Below, piece after piece: positions 49,329 through 61,300 of a stretch of DNA of 64,000 nucleotides (positions are counted from its first letter, which is position 1; every line of letters starts with the position of its first letter). The notes below the pieces were generated by a model. It made no database searches and was not told the DNA's origin. It saw only the letters and a program-made list of their open reading frames with translations. The translations under genes and the position numbers were made by a program. This stretch comes from Liolophura sinensis (taxonomy: Eukaryota > Mollusca > Polyplacophora > Chitonida > Chitonidae): NCBI RefSeq assembly GCF_032854445.1, contig NC_088306.1, positions 3,282,373-3,346,372 of the forward strand. Direction: 5' to 3'.

Positions 49329-49380
49329 AGTGACAGTTTACCGTGTGTGTATCTTGTGACAGTCTACATCCGCAGTAGAC
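49329..49380 (+). other. Probable 5' UTR segment of NEDD1 with splice acceptor
   Basis: The sequence tttgtgtctgtttcag ending at 49328 looks like a splice acceptor 52 bases before the NEDD1 ATG. This suggests that the first coding exon starts at 49329 and that a non-coding exon and promoter lie further upstream. No upstream exon or core promoter could be recognised. Confidence 0.45.
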
Positions 49381-52300
49381 ATGGCAGAGGTCAGACTGGT
49401 CTCCGTTGGGGACGACATCAAACTGTGGGACACTGGTTATGTTTTGTACAAACAAACCAACCCTCATGCCCATAATGTCTCATCCATTGCCTGGAACCAT
49501 GATCGTATCCTTTGTTTGTGTCTCATCAAAAAGGTTATAAGGAGGTTTTTGGGTAAAAAATCAATCAGCACAAATACAATCAGATTTTTACTGTTACATT
49601 TGAACAGCCTAAAAATTTACCTTTCATAAAGTACCAGCCACAGCTGTGCTAGTGTTAACATTCAGAATTGTTAATAAAATTTCTAAAATTGAAAAAAAGA
49701 GTTGCATTATAACTTTTTCAAACTTCATAGTAATTTAAACACTGTAGAAAGTACAGGTATGAGTCTAATGTTTACTAAAAGGTGATAATTTGAGGGTTTT
49801 TTTTCCTAAATTCAGATAATATGATTTGATTAGCGAATTTGGATTTTTTTGTCTGGTATAGCCTCTTTAAGCACGTGGGACATGGCAGTCAAATAGATAG
49901 TCAGTTATTTATTTGAGTAAGATAGAACAGATTTTTTCTATATGGATAAATATCTTAGTAAAATGACGGATTGGGTGCTGCTTCTGACTTTTAATGTTGA
50001 CCTCTACAAATAACACTATCAGGTGCAAAACAAATCTGGCCATTGAAAAAAAACATTTATACATGTATATAAGTCTCTGCTTCAGAGTTAGGCCATTGTA
50101 AAAAGCTCTGTGTTGGGCATGTTAAGGTTGACCCAACCCTTTTAGAAAAAACAGGGTAGTTCAGAACTTGGTAGGGAGTAATTTTTAATCACCTAAGGAA
50201 TATAAATAAATTCCCTGGTTGGCAAGTCTTTTTAAGGTCAATAGAACTCTCATAATCAGGCAGAATGAATAAGTTGGTCATGGTTGAGATTTAAGGCCAA
50301 ATACTGGTATAAAGATGTTTGTAAAGATGTTTAAGATTGCAGCTTGTTACATGTACCTTGACGAGTCTTCAGGCAGCATTTTAGCGAGCACCTCCCAGAA
50401 TAATGACAAGATTGCTCTGATGTTTGTGAACAACCTATCTGTGAACCCCCCTCAGATCCCCATTGAGAATAAGGTATAGTATTTGTGGTCTAATAGACAG
50501 TGGTAGAATCAGTATACAGCCTTTGTCAGGTGTTTTTAATATAATCAGTGCTGCAGAAAAACCTGAAAAAAATGATTGTGAGATGTGAAAATTATTTTAT
50601 AATCATTATTCATTATTCTGATAAAATTATTGAGACTGTTACTAAAGGATGCCTTGTGTAGGATGTGGCATAACCTATAAAATTGCCCAAAAAGCTTCTT
50701 AGCTATAAAAATAGCTTTCCTTAGCTCTCAGTCCAAACGATAAACTCCTGTGGTCTGATGAACAGTTCCAAGCTTTAGTCCCCCTTTATTGGGGAATTGT
50801 CAGAATGCGTGCCTTTAAGCTGGCCCTGCATTCCTGGGGATCTCGTTTATGGTATTGTTTCGAATCATTGAAAGAGATATAATGTATGCTTCAAACATTC
50901 TTTTCCCTTTTTTTTTCCATATCATTTTTTGTTTTCCTTAAACCATAATGTTTGTTTTATAGTACCTTTTCATGCATCCTTTTAGAAATAATTTATTATT
51001 TTTAAATACAGATATAAAATCATTGTTTCCAGGCCGTGATCACTGCTAAGTCCTCAACACAAAGTGGCAGTGTTTTATTATTCTTAATTTACAAATGTAT
51101 GCCTTTTAACACTTTTAATATCATGACAGTAGCATTATTAATTTTAATCACATAATTTGTTCAATTACGCTATTTCATGAAATCTGACAGGCTGGAGGGT
51201 TATGTGTAGCTTTCAATACCAACTCGCGGTACTTACTGGTGGGCAGGTCAGACCATGCCATAGCTATCTACGACTGCAAGAAGAAACTATACAAGAAAAC
51301 TTACATGGTAAGTACTACTGTCTTCAGAAAAGTGCTTACAGGAGAAGAAAACATAAAAATGATGCCAAAATCAGATGAAAACTTATTTGTAAATATGGTC
51401 TTTAATATTTTTTCTTTCAGGAGAAAAGGGTATTTGAAAGTATTTTTGTATGGTGGGTAATTGGGACCACATCTTGGTATATATCCTCACTACATAATAA
51501 TGTTCTAAATGAGGATGTTATGCATGTCTAATGAATTTATTTGAATATTGATTTGATGTTTATATCCAAACACATACATTTAATCCAAATTTTGATGATA
51601 TTTGTGAATATATTACAATTTCTGGTGCAAATATATTTATCAAACATATGTTTCATCCTCAATGTGCATTATTACACAAAGGCAATATATACCAACGGGT
51701 GGTCCCAAATACCCACCACACAGACAGTACATACCAAGGGGCCGTCCCAAATACCCACCACACAAAGACAGTGCATACCAAGGGGCCGTCCCAAATACCC
51801 ACCACACAAAGACAGTACATACCAAGGGGCCGTCCCACACAAAACTTTCCCGTTAAAGAAGACCATATTTACACCTAACTTTTCACACTCTTTCATCTAA
51901 AATTGATGCAGTTTTTATGTTTTCTCACCCCTTCAATTAAATGCGGAAAAACGGGGACTGTAAAAGCTAAACTGCAAAGTTCATGGTTTATGATACTGTG
52001 AGGTCCAAATGGTAGTGAAAATAAAGGCACATTGTTTATTGGGGGTTTTTCTTGTTTTTGTTTTTTTTTTCTGTGTGGCTGTCCTTGTCTAGTACCTATC
52101 ATGTACACAGAAAAAGTATACTGCATGTTTATACACATGTATTTGTATGTATACACATTCGCCAAGTTGAAAACTGTTGTCTCTACCTCACCTGACTTGG
52201 GTGGAGAGATCTTTGTCCTGGAGAAAGTTGGAATTATAGAAAAATAGATTTGTGCACAAGTCATAAAAAGAAAATTCAGTGAGACCTCACTAACATCACA

Positions 52301-55300
52301 TATTAGCTCTTGTATTCCAAACATTTTATAAACAATTTTTCCTACCAGACTATATGATAAAAAGACTTGTGGGACAAGACAAGATTTGCCAGACCAAAGG
52401 TACATTTAAAACACCTGGCATAGTGTGGTAGGTTTTCCTTCAGTCTGCAGCCTGTCTCATCCAAACATGAACTCCACTGACCTCATAAATGTTAAATACT
52501 CTTCAACAAAGCATAACATTCCACAAAGAAATAAGTCAATTAATTCTGTTTTTTGTTTTACAGGACCACAAAGGACCAGTGACCAGCGTACAGTTCAACT
52601 GGAATGATACATACATTGCATCGGGGTCGGATTCAGGGGAGATAATCTTACACAGTGTAGTCACAGGACAGAGTTGTAGCCCTTTAGTGGCCCCCAATAG
52701 TCAGGTAAGATTAAAATTACGTTGATCAAAAGTGAAAAAATTCAATTCATCAGATTAATTTATGCGTTAATTATCCAACAGTTTAAGAATTAAGGACATT
52801 TTTTTGTATAATCGCTATACAAACGTCAAAGTTTCTGAAAATTTGGAGCTAGAGAACAATCGGTTTCACAATAACCATTTGAATTCTCTTCTTCCCTCCC
52901 TCTTCCAGGCAGTGCGTCAGGTACAGTACAGTTACTATGAGAAGTCCATCCTGGCGTCTGCATCAGACGATGGCTCCATCTCACTGTGGGACGCCAGTGC
53001 GCGACGTCTCCTGCACTCCTTCAACCAAGGTCACCACGCACCTGCCTCTGGAGTGGCGTTCTCACCCCTGAACGCCCTGCTACTGTGCAGTGTAGGGCTG
53101 GACAAGAGGATACTACTGTGTGACACCAGGGGCAGAAAGTGAGTAGCGAAGGGCCTTCAGTTCATTGGAACTGCTGTGCTACAAAAAGTCTAAGACAGCT
53201 TTATGATCGAGGAGCCTTCATTACCTACTGTCTGTGAGTTCAAGTCCAGCTCACGCTGGCTTCCTCCTCAGCTGGCCGTGGGAAGGTCTGCCAGCAACCT
53301 GCGTGTGATTCCCCTGGGCTCTGCTCATTTTTCTCCCATCATAATGCTGGCCGCTGAAGGAGTGAGGTAACTATTATCGAGCAATGCAGCTGTGAGAGTT
53401 ACAGAGAGACACACACCCAAATGTGTTGGACTGACATTAAAAAACTGCTGTTCTCACGGGCATTAAATCTTCCCCAGCAGAAATTGATATCAGCTGTGAG
53501 GTCTCTGTAATTAACTGACTTGTGAGACTCAACCAACCAAGAGGGTCCATGGCAATTACGTCTCAATTAGTAAGATAATCACATTTTCCAAACCTATCCC
53601 ATAGCAGTTAGTGACCTGATCAAGATGTCAGGTGAAGCAGAGTGGTAGAGTACACACTAACAATGCCCTTTCTAGTAAATTTGTGACATTGCAATGGGCC
53701 ATTTCTGGTTAGGCCAAACTAAGAAGAGGTTAGTTAATTTGTCCAAAACGTAGTTGACATCGATTTTTGTTTGGGAAGATTTAACATGCATGTGAACAGC
53801 GATAAATGTTTCATTTCATCAGTCCGTCACTTCTGGGGCTGTTTCTCTCTGTAACTCTCCCAACTGTATAGCTCAGTGAGTTTTACCCCACTCCGCAACT
53901 ATCACACATGCTGAGAGCTGGGGAATTCCAAACATTACAAAAGATGTCCTGGGCCAGCAACTGTATTTACCCCGTTTTTGTTTTCACAGAATCATGAACA
54001 CAATCACGACGGAGAGCCCGTTGACGTCCATTGACATGAAGAATGATGGCTCCACAGTGGCGGTGGGGTCAACACGAGGGAAGATCTATGTTTACGACAT
54101 CCGTCAGGGTAAAACCCCCGTCAAACTTCTAAGTGCTCACCGATCGTCTGTGCAGGCTATCAAGTTTAGGAACATACCAGAAGATTCAACCACCTCTCAG
54201 GTAACGTGTACAGTGAGTCTTTGATCAATTCGCACATTTGAGACCTGACGTCGTCCTTATGGGATGAGTCTGACAATTTAGCTTAAGGTGGTATACAATA
54301 TAGAATGTACAGGACTAAATACACAGGATTAGATTGATCTTCTGAACTGTGTCCTTTAGTAAGTTTGTGTGTCAGATATTCTGATAATAATGATAAATGT
54401 AATTCACAGGTATTTCTTGTTTATTTATGTATTTGATTGGTGTTTTACGCCTTACTCAAGAATATTTCACACTGACGACTGCGGCCAGCGTTGTGGTGGG
54501 AGGTAACCGAGCAAAACCTGGGACAAACCCTCGACCATCTGCAGATTGCGGTCAAACCTTCCCACATATGGTTGGAGAGGAAGCCAGTAAGAACTGGACA
54601 TTAACTCACAGCAACCAAATTAGTGACAGGCTCCTGGGTCATCACATCGTGCAGGCAGACTAACCTTTGTAGACTTTGGTAGTCAGGATAATAGAAGCTT
54701 ATGGTTTAATACTTAAGATATAGGATTTATGATGTTAAAGGCTGGTGTTACAGGTACGTCTTTTTCAGAATAGTGTTCAAGGCCGAAATAACCTAAGATA
54801 AACCAATGGGGAATTGTTTCTACATGTAACGCGGTCTATAAAATTTCAAACGATGAGGCAGCTGATTTTTCTCGGTCTCAATTTGATCACAGCTCACTGT
54901 GAAGATGACAGAGAAAAAGCAATGCTTCTCTCCCAGCCAGTCTAGCCAGCGCCGCCACCTACCTGTGTCCCCCGCTCCACATAGTGATCATACCCACTCA
55001 CCAGGTGAGTCTCAATGTACTGACCTGCGTACCCTGCTCTGTGTAATGACCACACTCACTCAGCAGGTGAGTCGCAAGTGACACTGAGGTTTATTTGCCT
55101 GTCTGTCAACATTGTTAAAGTTAATGTTATGTAGAGATTTACATGAAATTTTGTATATAGGTTGGTCTAGTGCCCACTCTAAACTTTAAAGCCCTCATTT
55201 CAAAGAAAAAGTGTTAAGAACAAGAGTAAACACCAGTCGTCAACAAATAGTCATACATGTTCCTGTAGCCTTACAGGTGTCCGACATTGTGTGGTCCAAT

Positions 55301-58300
55301 ATGCTCTGATCATTGATGTTCCCAGGTCCTTCCAGGAGGAGTGATACCATAGATGGTGAGGCCATGGAAGGCGTCTTCTCACCTTTACATGTTCGAGAAG
55401 GTAACACTTATAAATAAGCAAATTATTAAACACTGAAGAAACTCATTTCGACAACCTCAATTTTTCAACTTCAGTCACTGTAATTTTTTTGTAAGCCTTT
55501 TCAACCACTAAAGCCTTTTTTATGCAATCAATTATTATGAAAATGATGTTAAAAACGTCAATGTCAATAAGGATGCAAACTTCAAAATACCCTGCAAATT
55601 ATTTTTCTACACCCCATAGTTCTCTCGCAATTGTTGAAAAGGTTGAAGACTTATGTCATCTTCAGGAGAATTGTGCCGAGTAAGAGACGTTTTAGCTGAT
55701 GTTCTTCTTTTCTTCAGTTATTTTGCTTATTTCTAGTTATGCTAATCTGATCAGTGGATCAGCTAGGTTAAGGTAACACTCTGCTGTTTGAAGATTTATC
55801 AATGAGACAAGATGGGGAATGCACGTGTAACATTTTCAGTTAAAATCCAGTCCTTATTGTTTTGAAGGAAATTCACATTGAGAATCAGTTTGATGTTGGT
55901 CAATTGCCCTGCACTACAAAAAGCTGTACATTGGGCTCACCCATACAAAGTTACCAAGTAGCGTCTCACCAATGCGGTCGCTGCGAGTTCAAGTCCAGGT
56001 CATGCTGACTTCCTCTCCAGCCATACATCAGAAGGTCTGCCAGCAACCTACAGATGGTTGTGGGTTTCCTCCCCCCATAATGCTGGCCGCCGTCGTATAA
56101 GTGAAATATTTTTGAGTGCAGCGTAAAACATCAATCAAATAAATAAATATACATGCTGGTCTTATTAAGGAATATACATATTATTTTCTTCAGGTCACAG
56201 TAGTAAAGAAGAGTCTGGTCTAGACAATGCAAGTGGCAACATTTCTTCTGGTCTGGAAGGAGTGGGAGGTATGTGAACGGCCTGCCAGTGATGTAATGAT
56301 GATGATGAAGCTGTTGTATGATGTGATGTTGGTGGTGTTGTGAAGGTGGTAATAATGTAATGTTGATGATGAAATTATCATATGATGTAATGTTGTAATG
56401 AGGTGTTGGTAATGAGTGAGTGAGTGAGTGCTTGGGGTTTAACATCGTACTCAACAAGTTTTCAGTCATATGACGACAAAGGAATCCTTATGGGGGTGTA
56501 TGTAATGTGGTTCCTTGTCGCAAAACGGATTTCCACCGCTCTTTTATCTAGTGCTGCTTCACAGAGACGACTTATCGAAGGCAAGTAAGCCGCCCCACCA
56601 GAGCCATTATACTGATATGGGTCAACCAGTTGTTTCACTATCCCCTTCATGCTGAACGCCAAGCGAGGAAGTTACAACTTCCTCTTTTATAGTCTTAGGG
56701 GTGACTCGACCCAGGATTGATCCTGGATCTACCGCTTCTGAAGCAGAAGCTCTACCCCCTGTGCTATCCTTGCTGGAATGTTGGTAATGATGTCATGTGG
56801 ACAATAATGTGATGTTGGCAGTGTTGTGATGCGGATAATAATGTGATGTTGGCAGTGTTATGATGCGGATAATAATGTGATGTTGGTAGTGGTGTCATAT
56901 GGATAATAATGTGATGATTATGTGATATGTTGTTATTATGTTACAGTGTGATGATTATATGATGTGATTTTAATAAGAATGTGATGCTGATAATAATGTG
57001 ATGTTGGTAATAATACGACATTGGTAATAATGTGATGTTGGTAATGATGTGATGTTTGTAATGCTGTGATGCAGATAATTATGGGATGTTGGTAACGTTG
57101 TGATGTGGATAATAATATAATGTTGGTAATGGTAAGTTGATGATTATTACATTACAGTGCGATGATTATAAAATGTGATTTTAATAATAATGTGATGTGA
57201 GTAATAATGTGACGTTGGTAATGTTTGTTCATTTATTTATTTATTTGATTGGTGATTTATGCCGTACTCAAGAATATTTCACTTATATGACGGCAGCCAG
57301 CATTATGGTATGTGGAAACCGGGCAGAGCCCGTGGGAAACCCACGACCATCCACAGGTTGCTGGCAGACCTTCCCATGTACGGCCGGAGAGGAAGCCAGC
57401 ATGAGCTGGACTTGAACTCACTGCGACTGCATTGGTGAGAGACTCCTGGGTCATTACGCTGCGCTAGCGTGCTAACCGAGCCACATAGACCCCACGTTGG
57501 TAATGATGGGATGTTGGTAATGGTATGGTGTTGGTGATGATGTGATGTTGGTAATTATGTGATGTCGGTAATGATGTGATGTTGGTAATGATGTGATGTT
57601 GGTAATGATGTGGTTTTGGTAATGATGTGATGTTTGTAATGTTGTGATGTAGATAATAATGTGATGCTGGTAATGATGTGATGTTAATGATATGATGGTT
57701 GTGATGATGTGATGGTTGTGATGATGTGAAGATGATCATGATAATACAGTCTGTTGATTATATGGGTTATTGTGCCACCCTCAAATTTACATACCTATGT
57801 ATTTGGTTGGTCGTCTGGCTGGTCATATACCGTACCAAATCTTAAGTGGGGGAGAATGATGAAACTCAGAGGCTACATGATGTATTGAAGATCTGTGCAA
57901 ATTTGCATATTAAATGATTTCTGTGATGCTAATTGGCTGTTGATTTCTGGGCAGTATAAATAAATAATAATAATGATGTCCAATTTTTATAAAACTTTGT
58001 TTGCATGTGTGGGGGTATTTTATGAGAACAGTTTGGAACTGAAACATACAATATTTTTTGTCTTTTCGTAAAAGAATATTTTTTTAATATTAAACTTTGT
58101 TCGTTCAAACCATGTAAGCTCATGATTTATGTTGTCTTATAATCAGGCGGCTTGTCGTCATGTCGTAGCACATTATAATTTATGGACAACCTCAGCCAAT
58201 GAAGTGTCCAGGGTTTCCTTCTGACACCAGATGGTCTTTGTTTCCTTTTTCTGTTCATTGCTTGAGGTAGGAAGGTTTCCCTATTTTGCATTTGATTGTT

Positions 58301-61300
58301 TTGTTGTCGTTGCAGTTGGGTTGTTTTCACCGCTGAATGACAACAACTCCCTGAAGGTTGGAAGACGTGGGGCAGAGACGACTTACACCACCTCCCCCTT
58401 AGTGGGCAACATGCACACATCTGTGAACACCTCCAGGGGAGGCAGCTTTACTCTACCTGAGTACCAAGCTACAGCCAGAGAGGTAACTGGTCGCTTTATA
58501 GCCAGTCTGAGTAGTAACAGACTAACTAAGTCAGCGGATAGGTAACCGATTCAATTAGTCACTCCGATAGGTAACTGACTTACTCAGCCACTCAAGAGAT
58601 TCACTCACTTAGCCACAGAAGAGAGGTAACTGACTCACTTAGGTCACTGACTCACTTAGCCACAGAAGAGAGGTAACTGAGACTTAGTCACTCAAGAGAG
58701 GTAAGTGACTCACTCAGTCACAGAAGGGAGGTAACTCAGACTTAGTCACTCAAGAAGCGTGACTGACTCACTTAGTCGATCAGAGAGGTAACTGACTCAC
58801 CTTGCCACAGAAGACAGGTGACTCAGACTCAAGAGAGGTAACTGACCCACTTAGCCGATCAGAGAGGTAACTGACTCACTTAGCCACAGAAGAAAGGTGA
58901 CTCAGACTTAGTCACTCAAGAGAGGTAACTAACCCACTTAGCCAATCAGAGAAGTAACTGACTCACTTAGCCACAGATGAGAGGTGATTCTTGAGTGACT
59001 TAGTCATTCAAGAGAGGTAACTGACTGCCTTAGATAATCAGAATGGAAACAGCCTCGGTCAGCCTCTCGTGGAGGTAGCTGAAGGACTTACATATATGTA
59101 TAGGCTAGCACATCAGTCAGCCATTAAGAGATTTATTCATTTTTATCACATTTATTTTCAAACTTTTTTTTGTACTGCCTGGTAATTTTGGGCATGTGTG
59201 CTGTTTGACAGGACCTTGCTTTCGATTGCTTATTGATGTGTGCTTACATGTCACCTCAGTACTCACCACTACTTTAAGTACCGATATTTCACCTAAATTG
59301 TGGTATGTAAACATGAACTTTCGAAAGCACATTAAGATCATAAACTGTTACTCAAGATTTTCTGAGAAGAAATTAATCAAATGTCACATAAAGCATTTAA
59401 TTAGCCCTCTAAGGTGGATGAACCAGCCTGTGTTAAGAGGTAAACGTAGCGAGCTACCTTAAGTAGCATGGAAAACAGATTGATATCCTAGGTAAGGATG
59501 AAATCTTGTCCTTGTGTCCATGCAAACCTGGGTGTGTGAAATCAGGCTCAGGTGTAAACTCATGCGTAATGGTCTCCACTTTCAGCCTGTGACCCTTGAT
59601 GCTGAGCGAGGCAGTGTTATGCTTGAAGCCTCCCCTCTCATTTCCCACCCCTCCTCTCTCATCTCCCACCCCTCATCTCTCCACTCTCATGGCCCTCAGA
59701 GGTCAGGCCTAGGTATGTATATTTGTTCTTTGCCTGCAGACCTCTGTCTGCATTTTTTAGTGCTGTAAAAATGACATGACAAGAAAGAAAAAAATGGGGA
59801 GAGAAAGAAAAAGCTCTTGACCAATCATGTTTGGATTCATCCGTCACTGTTTTGACTGCAGCTTAAGGTCAACAGGTGACTGGCACAGGTGGTTGGTTTA
59901 CTCCATCTTTGTTTCCTTTGTTCCTAAAACTGACCATCATCATATAAGTGAAAAAATGTGAGCATGACATTGAACACCCATCAATCAATCAATCAATCAG
60001 CCTCTTATGATATGACCCTCTTCAAAATATAGTGAGAGGTTTGTCTTTGTCTGCAATATTTGCTATTTGATGGTAAATGTTTGCGATAGCCTGATTGACT
60101 TTTCAATGATTTTTGATCTTATTTATGTGATTTTGTTTTTCAGTTTGTTTTTTCTCTTCCAAAATTTTTTTTTCACCATTTATTTTTATGGCTCTGTATC
60201 AATAGCTTAAGCAATTAGTGTTTTTGGCAGTGGGAAGGTCTGTCAGCAACCAGCAGATGGTTTTTCTCGTACCATAATGCTGGCAGCTGTCATATAAGAG
60301 AAATATTCTTGGGTATAGCGTAAAAGAAGCAGTCAAATAAATAAATATATTACATTCTTTGTTGCATTGATTCAGAAGTCTCTGAAGACTTTTTCATTAT
60401 GATGGCAACTTCGTGAAGACTACAACAGAAAACCCCAGTAAAATTCTTTTCCTAAATGTAAACAGAAACAAAATTGAGAAATTACGGTACATGATCTCTG
60501 TATTCTAAACATTTTGTAGGAAGCAAATCAAGTTCTGCCTTTGTTAGCCCTCGTGGCCCTGACATATCAGCCTCTCCAAGTCTCCCTATCACAGAGCGCA
60601 TGCAGATAGACAAAGAAGACGAGTACCAGAGACAAACGAGTGATGCCCTTCTCCCCAGAAACATCGACTTTGACGAGAAACATCCTACAGCTCCCTCCCA
60701 GGTGAACGGTGTGCGGTCACACCCAGCTGTTGAGGGCGGAGCTTCTTTCTCCCAGACTCATAACCATGGCCATACCAGCCAGTGGCATCAAAGTGCCAGG
60801 GGAGATAACTCTGATACCCCATTGCTGCAGCAGGCACAGACATTCCAGGAGCAGATGTTCCGTAACATGGTGAAGGAGGCAGTTGAGGATGTACATGATA
60901 GCCTGCGGGCAGAGCTGCTCTCTGTACACGTGGAGATGATTCGGCAGTTCCAGATACAACTGGTAAGCAAGGGAGGTGGGGAGGGGCACATATATGTAAG
61001 GTTGTTACACAGTACAATACAAATAAAATTAATTTATCTGACTTGATTAATGCTATAAGCAATAAATTTTCACTTTATACTATGGTCCTGGGGATACACT
61101 GTATACTGTGGTCCGTGGGATACACTGTATACTGTGGTCCTTGGGATACACTGTATACTGTGGTCCTTGGGATACACTGTATACTGTGGTCTTTGGGATA
61201 CACTGTATACTGTGGTCTGTGGGATACACTGTATACTGTGGTCCATGGGATACACTGTATACTGTGGTCCGTGGGATACACTGTATACTGTGGTCCTGGG

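Larger units (their letters stand above)
56290..57735. repeat. 17-bp minisatellite in NEDD1 intron 9, interrupted by two SINEs
   Basis: The unit ATGTTGGTAATGATGTG and variants run from about 56290 to 57735. The array is split by SINE family 2 (56416-56778) and by SINE family 1 (57224-57493). Copies on either side of the insertions are of the same kind. Confidence 0.88.
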
